The position numbers were made by a program, and so were the translations under genes. Source: Rhizobium sp. TH135 (GTDB lineage: Bacteria > Pseudomonadota > Alphaproteobacteria > Rhizobiales > Rhizobiaceae). From it: a stretch of 64,000 nucleotides of DNA. This document shows positions 25,518-34,808 of the stretch, in pieces. Below the pieces are notes generated by a model. It had not been told where the DNA came from, did not search any database, and saw nothing but the letters and a program-made list of their open reading frames with translations. Every line of letters starts with the position of its first letter. Position 1 is the stretch's first letter. The stretch is taken from assembly GCF_002855515.1 (NCBI RefSeq), contig NZ_PKRP01000003.1:558001-622000 (forward strand). The letters run 5' to 3'.

Positions 25518-26651
25518 TTATCTAAGCAGAGCCTGCGCTTCGTCGATACCCAATGCTGCAGGTTGGGTGCAGGTTGTCGACAAGGTTACGAATTCACCTG
25601 TTTCACCCGACTTCAGGATGGACACCATCACGTCCACACCATGCAGGGTACGGTCCAGCGAGCAGCGGGCATCGCGGCCTTCGAGGATCGCAACCGCCAT
25701 GTCGGCGAGGCCGGCCGTGCGGTAGTTGGCACGCGGGCCTTGCGGGCTTTCCTGGTTGTTGCGACCGAAGGGATGATCCCAGGCTTCGAGCTGCTGGATG
25801 TTCTTGTCGCGACCGGAGGCCTCGACCACACCGCCGAAGAAGTTCGGGTCGGGCACGTAAAGTGACCCTTCGGTGCCGTAGAGTTCCATATTGGCGTGGC
25901 GGTGGCTCCAGACATCCCAGCTGGCAGACAGGGTGATCGTGGCACCGTTCTGGAATTCCAAGAGCGCATGGATGTTGGTGGGAGTCTTGACCGGGATCGT
26001 CTCGCCATTGCGGGGCTGGCTGGTGATGGTGCGGGTCTCGTTGGCCATCGAGGTCAGGGCAGCCACCCGCTTTACAGGACCGATCAGGTTGATCAGGTTG
26101 GCGATGTAATAGGGCCCGAGATCGAGGATGGGGCCGCCGCCGGGCAGGAAGAAGAAGTCCGGGTTCGGATGCCACATCTCCATGCCGGGGCTCATCACGT
26201 GGCAGGTGCCGGAGGTGACGCGGCCGATGCCGCCCTTGTCGATATAGGCGCGGGCAAGCTGATGCGCACCGCCGAGGAAGGTGTCTGGTGCGCAGCCGAC
26301 CGACAGGCCCTTGGCCTTGGCAATCGCGCGCAGGTCCTCGCCCTGTTCAAGCGAGAGCACCAGCGGCTTCTCCGAATAGACATGTTTGCCGGCTTCGAGG
26401 ATGCGCTTGGAGACCGGATAATGCGCATCCGGGATCGTCAGGTTGACGACGATGTCGACCTCGTCATTGGCGAGGAGTTCATCGATGGTCTGGGCCTTGA
26501 CGCCATATTCGGCTGCCCGGGCTTCGGCGGCTGCCGGATTAAGATCCGCGCAGGCGACGACCTTCAGGCCGCGAAACAGCGGCGCCAGCGAGAAGTAGGT
26601 GGTGGAGATATTGCCGCATCCGATGATGCCGACGCCGAGTTCGCGTGCCAT
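25518..26651 (-). CDS. Gfo/Idh/MocA family oxidoreductase
   Basis: This 377-residue NAD(P)-dependent sugar dehydrogenase-type enzyme has an N-terminal Rossmann fold (GVGIIGCGNIST, residues 6-17) and the family EKP motif in KHVYSEKPLVLS near residue 95. A C-terminal substrate-binding domain includes GGGPILDLGPYYIANLINLIG. It probably oxidises or epimerises a sugar or sugar acid released by the neighbouring glycosidases; substrate is not defined by sequence. It starts 28 bp after the isomerase-like gene, within the same minus-strand transcript, and is followed by a RIME-like element. Confidence 0.92.
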   Translation of the reverse strand: MARELGVGIIGCGNISTTYFSLAPLFRGLKVVACADLNPAAAEARAAEYGVKAQTIDELLANDEVDIVVNLTIPDAHYPVSKRILEAGKHVYSEKPLVLSLEQGEDLRAIAKAKGLSVGCAPDTFLGGAHQLARAYIDKGGIGRVTSGTCHVMSPGMEMWHPNPDFFFLPGGGPILDLGPYYIANLINLIGPVKRVAALTSMANETRTITSQPRNGETIPVKTPTNIHALLEFQNGATITLSASWDVWSHRHANMELYGTEGSLYVPDPNFFGGVVEASGRDKNIQQLEAWDHPFGRNNQESPQGPRANYRTAGLADMAVAILEGRDARCSLDRTLHGVDVMVSILKSGETGEFVTLSTTCTQPAALGIDEAQALLR

Positions 26652-26678
26652 GGAAATGTCCTGCTTGCTGCGAGTGGT

Positions 26679-27440
26679 TCAGTAGGTCTTGAAGGAGGCG
26701 ATCGAGCGGGTGATCAGCCGGTCGATGTCCTTAGGATTGTCGTGCTCGACGACGAAATGCTTGACACGGGTGCTCTTCAGCGCCGCGATCAGGCCCTTCC
26801 AGTCGACCGTGCCGTGGCCGACATCCGCCCAGCCGTCTTCGTCGGTGTTCTCGCCAGCAGGCGCGATGTCCTTCACGTGCACGGCGCTGATGCGCTTGCC
26901 GTAGCTTTCGATCCAGGCGAAGGGATCGGCTTTGCCGCGGATAACCCAGGCGATATCCGCTTCCCAGTCGAGCTCCGGGCCACCGGCAAAGATCTGCTCC
27001 TGCGGAGTCGATCCGTCCGCCAAAGCCACGAATTCGAAGTCGTGATTGTGCCAGCCGAAGACGAGACCGGCATCGCGCAGCGGCTTGCCGGCGGCCTGCA
27101 GGCGCTGGCCGAAGGCGAACCAGCCGCTGGCGTCCGTCGGACGCTGGTCGGGCATCAGATAGGGGCAATAGACCGCCTCGATGCCGAGCGTCTTGGCGAT
27201 CTTGATAACACGGGCCGGATCGTTCTCGATCATGTCGAGGCCGAAGTGGGCGGTCGGCATAGTCAGGTTATTGTCATCAAGTTCCTTGCGGAAGGCGTCG
27301 AGTTCGCCATCGGCGAGCGAGGCGTAGAGGGCGCCGTAACCCTCGACTTCACTGTAACCAGCGGCCTGGAGTTTCGGATAGATGCCGCTGAAGGGCTGGA
27401 AATTGCGGGCGCTGTAAAGCTGAAAGCCGAGTTTGGTCAT
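26679..27440 (-). CDS. Sugar phosphate isomerase/epimerase-like TIM barrel protein
   Basis: This 253-residue protein is a xylose-isomerase-like TIM barrel (AP endonuclease 2 superfamily). Metal-site-type residues appear in PTAHFGLDMI, FGWHNHDFEF, ELDWEADIAWVIR, SAVHVKDIAP and HFVVEHDNP, giving the usual His/Glu/Asp ligands. Such proteins isomerise or epimerise sugars, and they commonly pair with a Gfo/Idh/MocA dehydrogenase as seen here. GAGGAG lies upstream of ATG 27440. It sits between the GH2 mannosidase and the oxidoreductase in the sugar locus. Substrate is inferred only. Confidence 0.9.
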   Translation of the reverse strand: MTKLGFQLYSARNFQPFSGIYPKLQAAGYSEVEGYGALYASLADGELDAFRKELDDNNLTMPTAHFGLDMIENDPARVIKIAKTLGIEAVYCPYLMPDQRPTDASGWFAFGQRLQAAGKPLRDAGLVFGWHNHDFEFVALADGSTPQEQIFAGGPELDWEADIAWVIRGKADPFAWIESYGKRISAVHVKDIAPAGENTDEDGWADVGHGTVDWKGLIAALKSTRVKHFVVEHDNPKDIDRLITRSIASFKTY

Positions 27441-27503
27441 GGGGGTAGTCTCCTCCTCGTTTGGTCCTGGATCGGGCGCCCAGTCCCTTAGAAATGATGG
27501 CTG

Positions 27504-29963
27504 TCAATCCGCCGACTGGCAGCTGTAAAGATCGTAGATGCGGAACTCCGGCACGGTGCCGGCGGCAAGCGGAGTGTCCGGTTTGAAGATGATGCGGCGG
27601 CTCTCGCCAGCCGAAAGGTCAAAGGCGTTATCGGAATAGCGGCCGGGGATCGCGCTTTCGAGCATGACGAAGAGTGCCAGGCCCTGGGACGTGACCGTGA
27701 CCTCAAAGGCGCCGTCGATGGTCGGGGTGACCGAGGTCTCGATGCGGGAAGGCTCGAGATCGAGAGCCTTGTAGGTACCGTTGATAAAATGCCCCTCCCC
27801 GGTCATGCCGTTCGAAACCGTGAAGCTCCAGGCGAGCAGGCCATCGGCCGGGATCTCGCTGGCATCGAGCGTGACCAGCAGGTCGGCGGCATCTGGGCCG
27901 CAATCACCCTGCACGCTTTTCAGCGGAATGCGCTCGCCCGACAGCGTCAGGACGAAGAGATTGGCGTCGATGGTGACGGTGTCGAGCGTGTCGTTGACCA
28001 TGGAGAGCGCAATGCTGCTGCCGTCCTCGGACGGAATCGCGGCGACCGTGACTGGCTGGAAGAAGCGACGCACCATGTAATGCATGGCCTTCCAGCTGCC
28101 GCCGTAGTCGAGGCTCGACCAGGAGGCGACCGGCCAGGTGTCGTTGAGCTGCCAGTAAACAGTCCCCATGCAATGGGGCTTCAGCGACCGCCAGTATTCG
28201 ACGGCAGTCTTGATGGCGAGACCCTGCTGGATCTGGCTCAGATAGACGAAATTGGCGAAATCCTTGGGGAAGCGGAAATAGCGGAACATCGTGCCCGCGA
28301 TCCGCTCATTGCCGCCGGCATTCTTCTGGTGCAGCTCGATGACAGGCGAAGCGATGTTCATGTCGGCCTTGTCGGCGAAGCTCTCGATGACCGGCAGCGA
28401 CGTATAGGACTGGAAGCCGAATTCCGAGCAGAAACGCGGTTTGACAGTTCGGTAATTATCGAAACTCTTATTCTCGTGCCAGACCGACCAGTAATGCATG
28501 TCGCCGGAACCATCGGCATGCCAGGCATCGCCGTAATCGAGATAGCCCGACGCCGGGCTGGACGGCCACCAGATGCCCTGCGGATAAGTCTTCTTGACGC
28601 CCTGCTCGATGGTCCGGTTCAGACGGTCATAGGCGACGAGATAGCGATCGCGGTTGTCGCGGGATTCCGGGAACCAGGTAAGCGCACCGACGAGCTCATT
28701 GTCACCGCACCAGATAACGATGGAGGCGTGGCTGGAGAGCCGCTTGACCTGGTACTCGACCTCGTGGGCGACGTTGTCGAGGAAGTCCTCGGTGCAAGGG
28801 TAGAGATTGCAGGCGAACATGAAATCCTGCCAGACCATCAGGCCGAGCCGGTCGCAGAGATCGTAAAACCAGTCGGCCTCGTAGAAGCCACCGCCCCAGA
28901 TGCGGATCATGTTCATATGCGCGGCGACGGCCGAGTTCAGCAGATCGGTCGTCTTCTCCTCGGACGAACGCGAGAATAGCGCGTCCGCCGGGATCCAGTT
29001 GGCGCCACGGCAGAAGATCTCGCGGCCGTTGACCTTGAGCGCGAAGCGGCTGCCGGCCTCGTCCGGATCGGTGATCAGCTCGACAGTGCGAAGGCCGATC
29101 TGGCGGGTGACGGTCTCGGTCGGCAGGTCGACGGTGAGCCCATAGAGCGCCTGCTCACCGGAACCCGATGGCCACCAGAGGCGCGGGTTTTCGATCTCGA
29201 AGACATGCACGACCTTGGTCTCGCCGGCAGAAATGCCGACATCCAGGCGGAGACGGTCGGTGTCGAGTGCGAAGTGGATCGGCACTACGGCTGGCTCGAC
29301 GGAATGGATGGTAGCGGTAACCTTGAGCTCGACGCGGCCATCGGCATGGTGGACCTGCTCCGTCTCGACATGCTCGATGCGGGCCGGGTCGAGCTTCTTC
29401 AGCGACAGCGTGCCATAGATCCCGAGCGGCGCGATCGCAATATTCCAGTCCCAGCCGAAATGGCATTGCGGCTTGCGCAGCATGTTGCCGTTCGGGATCG
29501 GACAATTACCGGTCGAATAGGGAATGTAGAACGGCTGGCGCGCCTGGCGCTCGGCGCCTGCCGTGATGCTGGAATGGAAGACGATGCGGATCGTGTTTTC
29601 GCCCGGCTGCAGCGCGTGGCTCACATCGGGGCGATAGCGACGGAAGCAATTATCGGCAGACAGCACCGGGATATCGTTGACGAAGACGACGGCCACCGTG
29701 TCGAGATAGTCGATATCGAGATACCAGCTGCCGGAGATATCGGGAACGACAACGCGGCGCTCGATCACCCAGTCGCGCTCGGCGACCCACTGCACCACTT
29801 CCTCGTTGCGGCCGAAATAGGGATCCGGGATCATGCCAGCCGCATGCAAAGCCGAATGCACGTCACCCGGCAGCGTGATCGCCGCCTCGTGTGCGCCATC
29901 GGCGCAAGCGAGATGCCATTCGCCGTGAAGATCGATGACGCCGCCGTTTGCACTCTCAGTCAT
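27504..29963 (-). CDS. Glycoside hydrolase family 2 beta-mannosidase
   Basis: This 819-residue enzyme is a GH2 beta-mannosidase without a signal peptide. The N-terminal jelly-roll domain (IDLHGEWHLACADG ... residues 9-170) is followed by an Ig-like domain and a TIM barrel from about residue 290. The barrel holds WGGGFYEADWFYDLCD, the acid/base Glu423 in WCGDNE and the nucleophile Glu514 in FCSEFGFQS. It should release mannose from beta-mannosides or manno-oligosaccharides in the cytosol. I chose ATG 29963 because AGGA precedes it; an in-frame opening to 30164 overlaps the ATPase gene. A terminator-like hairpin sits just upstream. Confidence 0.93.
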   Translation of the reverse strand: MTESANGGVIDLHGEWHLACADGAHEAAITLPGDVHSALHAAGMIPDPYFGRNEEVVQWVAERDWVIERRVVVPDISGSWYLDIDYLDTVAVVFVNDIPVLSADNCFRRYRPDVSHALQPGENTIRIVFHSSITAGAERQARQPFYIPYSTGNCPIPNGNMLRKPQCHFGWDWNIAIAPLGIYGTLSLKKLDPARIEHVETEQVHHADGRVELKVTATIHSVEPAVVPIHFALDTDRLRLDVGISAGETKVVHVFEIENPRLWWPSGSGEQALYGLTVDLPTETVTRQIGLRTVELITDPDEAGSRFALKVNGREIFCRGANWIPADALFSRSSEEKTTDLLNSAVAAHMNMIRIWGGGFYEADWFYDLCDRLGLMVWQDFMFACNLYPCTEDFLDNVAHEVEYQVKRLSSHASIVIWCGDNELVGALTWFPESRDNRDRYLVAYDRLNRTIEQGVKKTYPQGIWWPSSPASGYLDYGDAWHADGSGDMHYWSVWHENKSFDNYRTVKPRFCSEFGFQSYTSLPVIESFADKADMNIASPVIELHQKNAGGNERIAGTMFRYFRFPKDFANFVYLSQIQQGLAIKTAVEYWRSLKPHCMGTVYWQLNDTWPVASWSSLDYGGSWKAMHYMVRRFFQPVTVAAIPSEDGSSIALSMVNDTLDTVTIDANLFVLTLSGERIPLKSVQGDCGPDAADLLVTLDASEIPADGLLAWSFTVSNGMTGEGHFINGTYKALDLEPSRIETSVTPTIDGAFEVTVTSQGLALFVMLESAIPGRYSDNAFDLSAGESRRIIFKPDTPLAAGTVPEFRIYDLYSCQSAD

Positions 29964-29982
29964 GATGCTTGTCCTGCAGAAG

Positions 29983-30013
29983 AAAAAGGCGCCCCGGTCA
30001 CAGCCCGGGGCGC
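29983..30013 (-). terminator. Terminator-like hairpin between ABC ATPase and mannosidase genes
   Basis: On the minus strand GCGCCCCGG and CCGGGGCGC pair around a 7-base loop, followed by CTTTTTC. It lies 12 bases after the ATPase stop and 20 bases before the mannosidase ATG. It should end or attenuate the transporter transcript. Confidence 0.75.
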
Positions 30014-30025
30014 AGGGGGAACTGT

Positions 30026-31114
30026 TCAGATGCGCTCTTCGGTCTGCGCATCGAAGAGCGAAGCGACTTCCATGTCGAAGCCCAGCCGCACCTTGGCACC
30101 CGGCGCATAGCGACGTGTGCCGCCGATGCGGACCGACATCGTGTGGCCGGCATGTTTCAGCCACAGAAGGTTGTCGGCGCCCATCGGCTCCTCGATATCG
30201 ACGACGGCCTCGTGCAATTCGCTGATGCCACTCTCTTCATCGACCTTGATGTGCTCCGGCCGCACGCCGAGCACGACCTTGCGACCGCCGGTCAGTGGCT
30301 CCCCCGAGCGATATCCCTTCATCGAGAAGAGGACGTCGTGGGTCCGGAAGAACACTTCGCCGCCCTCGTTGACGAGATCGCCATGCAAGAAGTTCATCGA
30401 CGGCGACCCGATGAAGCCGGCGACGAAGAGGTTTCTCGGCTGATTGTAGATCGTGTTCGGATCGGCAAGCTGCTGGATGACGCCGCTCTTCATGATCGCG
30501 ATGCGGTCAGCGAGTGTCAGGGCCTCGATCTGGTCATGGGTGACGTAGATCATCGTGTTCTTGAGGCTGTGATGCAGACGCTTGATTTCGACGCGCAGCT
30601 CCGAGCGCAGCTTGGCATCGAGGTTGGAGAGCGGCTCGTCGAATAGGAAGACATCGACGTCGCGCACCAACGCACGGCCGATCGCCACGCGCTGACGCTG
30701 GCCACCGGACAATGCCGAAGGCTTGCGGTCGAGCAGCGGACCGATCTGCAGGATGTCGGCAGCGCGCTGGACGCGCTTTTCGATCTCCTCCTTCGGCATC
30801 TTGGCGACCTGCAGGCCGAAGGAGAGGTTCTTCTTCACCGACATCTGAGGATAAAGCGCATAGGACTGGAAAACCATGCCGATGCCACGGTCCTTGGGCT
30901 CTTCCCAGGTGACATTCTTGCCCTTGATGAAGATCTGGCCGTCGGTCGGCTCGAGCAGGCCAGCGATGCAGTTGAGCAGCGTGGACTTGCCGCAGCCGGA
31001 TGAGCCGAGGAGAACGATGAACTCACCGTCGACGATGTCGAGATTGAGGTTTTCCAGCACCTTAACGGCGCCGAAGCTCAACGAGAGGTCCTTGATCGAT
31101 ACACTGTGCGACAT
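30026..31114 (-). CDS. CUT1 sugar ABC transporter ATP-binding protein (MsmK/UgpC type)
   Basis: This 362-residue ATPase energises the two adjacent permeases. It shows Walker A GSSGCGKST (residues 37-45), the Q-loop MVFQSYALYP, the ABC signature LSGGQRQR near residue 135, Walker B VFLFDEPLSNLD and the switch His in YVTHDQIEA. A C-terminal TOBE/OB regulatory domain (about 235-362) contains VVLGVRPEHIKV, as in MalK-like proteins. ATG 31114 lies 4 bp after the upstream permease stop. A terminator-like hairpin follows the gene. Confidence 0.95.
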   Translation of the reverse strand: MSHSVSIKDLSLSFGAVKVLENLNLDIVDGEFIVLLGSSGCGKSTLLNCIAGLLEPTDGQIFIKGKNVTWEEPKDRGIGMVFQSYALYPQMSVKKNLSFGLQVAKMPKEEIEKRVQRAADILQIGPLLDRKPSALSGGQRQRVAIGRALVRDVDVFLFDEPLSNLDAKLRSELRVEIKRLHHSLKNTMIYVTHDQIEALTLADRIAIMKSGVIQQLADPNTIYNQPRNLFVAGFIGSPSMNFLHGDLVNEGGEVFFRTHDVLFSMKGYRSGEPLTGGRKVVLGVRPEHIKVDEESGISELHEAVVDIEEPMGADNLLWLKHAGHTMSVRIGGTRRYAPGAKVRLGFDMEVASLFDAQTEERI

Positions 31115-31118
31115 GAGC

Positions 31119-32063
31119 TTAACCCTTGACTGCGCCGGCGGCGATGCCCCGGACGAAAAGGCGTCCGGAAATGAAGTAGACGATGAGCGGCACGGCGCCG
31201 GTGAGCAACGTTGCGGCCATGTTGACGTTGTATTCCTTCACGCCCTGGACCGAATTGACGATGTTGTTCAGCTGCACGGTCATCGGGTAGTATTCCGGTC
31301 GGGTGAAGACCACGCCGAACAGGAAGTCGTTCCAGATGCCGGTGATCTGCAGGATCATGGCGACCACGAAGATCGGCAGCGACATCGGCAGCATGATCCT
31401 CAGATAGATCTGCCAGAACCCTGCCCCGTCGATGCGCGCGGCCTTGAACAGCTCTTCCGGCAGCGAGGTGAAATAGTTGCGGAACAGCAGCGTCAGGATT
31501 GGCATGCCGAAGATGGTGTGCACGATGACGAGGCCGGTCAGCGTGCCATAGATGCCAAGTTCGCGCAGCACGATGACGATCGGGTAGATCATGACCTGAT
31601 AGGGGATGAAGGCGCCGATGATCAGGATCGTGAAGAACAGTTCCGCACCCTTGAAGCGCCAGTTGGCGAGCGCATAGCCGTTGACCGAGGCAATGAGGAT
31701 CGAGATCAGCGTCGACGGCACCGTGATGCGCACCGAATTCCAGAAGCCGCGGGACAGGCCATCGCAATTAAGGCCGGTGCAGGCGGTCGCCCAGGCCTTG
31801 ACCCAGGGCTCGAAGGTGATCTCGACCGGCGGCGAGAAGATGTTGCCGAGACGGATCTCCGGCATGCCCTTGAGCGACGTGACGATCATCACGTAGAGCG
31901 GGATCAGATAGTAGATCGCAAAGAAGATCAGCGATCCATAGAGCATGATGTTGCGCGGTGAGAAGGTGCGCTTCGGCTTTGCGCCGCGGGGCCCGGCTCC
32001 GAGACGATCGGAGACGGCATCGAAACCGGCGGCGGTGGTGTTCAGAGAACCGGGATTAGCCAC
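31119..32063 (-). CDS. CUT1 sugar ABC transporter permease (MalG-like)
   Basis: This 314-residue inner-membrane protein has six membrane segments and the EAA loop (EELFKAARIDGAGFWQIYLRIMLPMSLP, about residues 200-227) that contacts the ATPase. The N-terminus has a 40-residue cytoplasmic extension ending in RTFSPRNIMLYGSLIFF. I chose the GTG at 32063, preceded by GGAGGAAAG, which overlaps the previous permease stop by 8 bp; the longer frame start at 32114 lacks such a site. It pairs with the MalF-like permease to form the translocation pore. Confidence 0.92.
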   Translation of the reverse strand: MANPGSLNTTAAGFDAVSDRLGAGPRGAKPKRTFSPRNIMLYGSLIFFAIYYLIPLYVMIVTSLKGMPEIRLGNIFSPPVEITFEPWVKAWATACTGLNCDGLSRGFWNSVRITVPSTLISILIASVNGYALANWRFKGAELFFTILIIGAFIPYQVMIYPIVIVLRELGIYGTLTGLVIVHTIFGMPILTLLFRNYFTSLPEELFKAARIDGAGFWQIYLRIMLPMSLPIFVVAMILQITGIWNDFLFGVVFTRPEYYPMTVQLNNIVNSVQGVKEYNVNMAATLLTGAVPLIVYFISGRLFVRGIAAGAVKG

Positions 32064-32958
32064 GCTTCTTTCCTCCGAATTCGAGATAGGCCCAGGGGAT
32101 GATGACGATGGCAACCGTCAGCAGCATCATGGTGGAGGCGGCGAAGCCCTGTCCGAGGTTCTGCGCCTGGAACATGTAGTCGTAGACGTACTTTGCCGGA
32201 ACTTCGGAGGCGATGCCGGGGCCACCGCTGGTCTGGGCGACGACGAGGTCGTAGAGGCGGACAATGCCGGAGGTGATGATCACGAGCGTGGTGATGAAGA
32301 CCGGGCGCATCATCGGGATGATGATGAAGAGATAGGTCTTCCACATCGGAATGCCGTCGACACGCGAGGCCTTCCAGATGTCCTCGTCGATGCCGCGCAA
32401 GCCCGCGAGCAACAGGCACATGACGAGACCCGTGCCCTGCCAGAGACCGGCAATCAGAATGCCGTAGATGACGATGTCGGCATCATAGAGGGGATTGAAG
32501 GTGAACGTCTCCCAACCGAGCGAGCGCACGATCGACTGCACCCCGAAATCCGGGTTCAGGATCCACTGCCACACAAGGCCGGTGACGATGAAGGAAAGCG
32601 CGAAGGGATAAAGGAAGATTGTCCGGAACGCGTTTTCGAAGCGGATCTTCTGGTCCATCAGCGCGGCGAGCACGAAGCCGATCACGATCGAGAAGATCAG
32701 CGACAGGATGCCGTAGATCGCCAGGTTCTGGATCGACATCACCCAGCGCGGCGCGTCCCAGAGGCGCTCGTACTGATCGAAGCCGACGAAACTCGCACGC
32801 GGCAGGAGCTTCGAATTGGTGAAGGAATAGACGACCGTCCAGATCGTGCCGCCCAGGAAGATGACCATTGCGGTCAACACCATGGGAATGGAGGCGATCT
32901 TGGCGTTCAGATTGCGAAACAGCTTGTTAGGTCGACCGGCATGCGACGGGCTTGCCAT
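32056..32958 (-). CDS. CUT1 sugar ABC transporter permease (MalF-like)
   Basis: This 300-residue inner-membrane protein has six membrane segments (first near residues 24-46, KIASIPMVLTAMVIFLGGTIW). Its EAA loop is the variant RGIDEDIWKASRVDGIPMWKTYLFIIIPMM near residues 190-219. It is the first of two permease genes and its 3' end overlaps the second. A strong hairpin lies 120-150 bp upstream between it and the binding-protein gene. The substrate is inferred from the locus to be a mannose- or xylose-containing oligosaccharide. Confidence 0.92.
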   Translation of the reverse strand: MASPSHAGRPNKLFRNLNAKIASIPMVLTAMVIFLGGTIWTVVYSFTNSKLLPRASFVGFDQYERLWDAPRWVMSIQNLAIYGILSLIFSIVIGFVLAALMDQKIRFENAFRTIFLYPFALSFIVTGLVWQWILNPDFGVQSIVRSLGWETFTFNPLYDADIVIYGILIAGLWQGTGLVMCLLLAGLRGIDEDIWKASRVDGIPMWKTYLFIIIPMMRPVFITTLVIITSGIVRLYDLVVAQTSGGPGIASEVPAKYVYDYMFQAQNLGQGFAASTMMLLTVAIVIIPWAYLEFGGKKRG

Positions 32959-33079
32959 GGGTCAGTCCTCCTCGTCCTGGACACGGGTTGGCCAGCCAAG
33001 ACCGTCACGCTGAAACGCACACGCTTCCCGCACGGCCGGCAGACGGGCGCTCATGCCCTACCCGGTCGATAATGGCCAA

Positions 33080-33110
33080 TGTCCGGCCAGGGGACACCCC
33101 TGGCCGGACA
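33080..33110 (-). promoter_or_regulatory. Intercistronic stem-loop after the binding-protein gene
   Basis: GTCCGGCCAGGGG (33081-33093) and CCCCTGGCCGGAC (33097-33109) pair perfectly over 13 bp around an ACA loop, without a T-run. It lies 13 bases after the binding-protein stop. Such hairpins often stabilise the upstream message, giving more binding protein than permease. Confidence 0.7.
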
Positions 33111-33122
33111 GGTCACCCGCGA

Positions 33123-34358
33123 TTACTCGGCGGAAGCAATGATGTCGGCGAAGCGCTTCTGCGCATCTTCGACAGTCATGGACGGATTGGCGAAGAACTC
33201 GGAGAAGAGGTCTTCCTTCTGCTTCTGGCTGTCAGCCGAAAGCAGCTGGTCGGTGCCCTGGATGACATTGCCCTTGGCGAGAATGTCGAGGCCCTTCTTC
33301 ATGCAGTCGTTGGCAGCGGCCAGATCGACGTCACCACGAACGGGCAGCGAGCCCTTCTTCAGGTTGAAGGCGACCTGCGTTGCAGGGGCAACCAGAGTAG
33401 ACGCGAGGACGTCCTGTGCTGCCGACTTTTCCGCGTCATCGATGACGGGGAAGTAGAAGGCGTCACCACCGGTCGAGATGATCTCGTTCACACCGAGGCC
33501 CGGAAGGCAGGTGTAATCCTTGCCCGCAACCTGATTGGCGAGAGCGAATTCGCCCTGTGCCCAGTCACCCATGATCTGACCGCCGGCCTTGCCGGTGATC
33601 ACAAGATTGGTGGCCTGGTTCCAGTCCTGCACATTGGTGCCCTTGGACATACGGCGAGCATCGTCGGCAGCCTTGAAGACCTTGGCGATCTCAGGACCGG
33701 CTGCGACGGCCTCATCCTTTTCCTTGAAGACCTTCTCGAAGGTCTCCTTGCCGGCAATGGCCACCATCAGTACGTCGAACGCACCGGCCGACTGCCACGG
33801 CTGACCACCAACGGCGAGCGGAATGATGCCCTTGGCTTCAAGCGCCGGTGCTGCTGCGACAAACTCGTCCCAGTTCTTCGGCACGGCAACGCCGGCCGAT
33901 TCGAAGGCGGCGTTCGACAGCCACAGCCACTGCCAGGAGTGGATGTTGACCGGGGCGCAATAGATCTTGCCGTCGATCGTGCAGCTCTCGAGCAGGCTTG
34001 CCGGCTTGATGATGTCCTTCCAGCCTTCCTTTTCGGCAACCGCCGTCAGGTCTTTCATCAGACCGGCTTCAGCCAGTTCCTCGGCCTGGCGGCCGTGGTT
34101 GAACTGGGTGGCGCCCATCGGATCACCGCCGGTGATGCGGCTGATCATGATCGGGCGGGCGGTACCGCCGGAACCGGCGATAGCGCCGTCGACCCATTTG
34201 TTGCCGGTGGCATCGAATGCCTTGGCAAGCTCGGCGACGGCCGCGGCTTCACCGCCGGACGTCCACCAATGAGTTACTTCGAGATCGGTGGCCTGTGCTG
34301 CCGCAAACGGCATGACAACAGTAGCGGCCAAAGCTGCCGCAAAGCTACGAAAATTCAT
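33123..34358 (-). CDS. Extracellular sugar-binding protein of the CUT1 ABC transporter
   Basis: This 411-residue periplasmic protein has a Sec signal peptide (MNFRSFAAALAATVVMPF, cleavage near AQA at 20-24). A family 1 solute-binding fold follows: LEVTHWWTSGGEAAAVAELAKAF at the mature N-terminus, IAGSGGTARPIM, and NIHSWQWLWLSNAAFESAGV in the hinge region. Aromatic residues in these segments would stack on sugar rings. GGGAGGAGA precedes ATG 34358. It is the first gene of the minus-strand locus and is divergent from the LacI-type regulator, which probably controls it. Confidence 0.94.
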   Translation of the reverse strand: MNFRSFAAALAATVVMPFAAAQATDLEVTHWWTSGGEAAAVAELAKAFDATGNKWVDGAIAGSGGTARPIMISRITGGDPMGATQFNHGRQAEELAEAGLMKDLTAVAEKEGWKDIIKPASLLESCTIDGKIYCAPVNIHSWQWLWLSNAAFESAGVAVPKNWDEFVAAAPALEAKGIIPLAVGGQPWQSAGAFDVLMVAIAGKETFEKVFKEKDEAVAAGPEIAKVFKAADDARRMSKGTNVQDWNQATNLVITGKAGGQIMGDWAQGEFALANQVAGKDYTCLPGLGVNEIISTGGDAFYFPVIDDAEKSAAQDVLASTLVAPATQVAFNLKKGSLPVRGDVDLAAANDCMKKGLDILAKGNVIQGTDQLLSADSQKQKEDLFSEFFANPSMTVEDAQKRFADIIASAE

Positions 34359-34808
34359 GAGTCTCCTCCCTCACTGAAACGTTGCCGGAAAAACTTATGC
34401 GAAAGAAATCGCAGACGCAACCAGCCGGATCGGAAAAAATGCTCCCGCCTCCGCATTCATCGTCAGGGTGCACCTGCACACCGCCCTTCAAAACGCTTTG
34501 ATTCGGATTACGAGCACCCCAAGGGTCAACCAATCACTGATTTTATTCCCACATTTACAACGCTTTATGATTTATCCCGATACATCGTCTCTTTTGGCGA
34601 GACTTCGCGACGCGAAGACCCGTCATTTCGCAGCGCACAATCGTAAAAGTTGCACGCCTTCGCAGCGCAGCACAAAATACCGCTCGACAAATCCACTGTA
34701 TCGTTTCAGATTTTCCGTTCACCGCACCGGGAGGAGGTGCCGGTCTCCAGGTTTGCAGGCGAGGAAAAGCCAATTATAAGCGTGGCTTGTGCGAGTGGCG
34801 GGGACGAC
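34359..34808. promoter_or_regulatory. Divergent control region between sugar ABC operon and lacI-type gene
   Basis: This 450-bp stretch has no gene and is AT-richer than its flanks. It contains CAAAACGCTTTG (34489-34500), a pseudo-palindrome with a central CG as used by LacI-family regulators. A related CAACGCTTTATG lies near 34558-34569 and GAAACGTTG near 34376. I could not place -35/-10 boxes with confidence. Confidence 0.5.
34489..34500. promoter_or_regulatory. Candidate LacI-family operator
   Basis: CAAAACGCTTTG differs from its reverse complement only at two symmetric positions and has the central CG typical of LacI-family sites. It lies 131 bp upstream of the binding-protein gene and 309 bp upstream of the regulator gene, consistent with local control. 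Confidence 0.45.
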
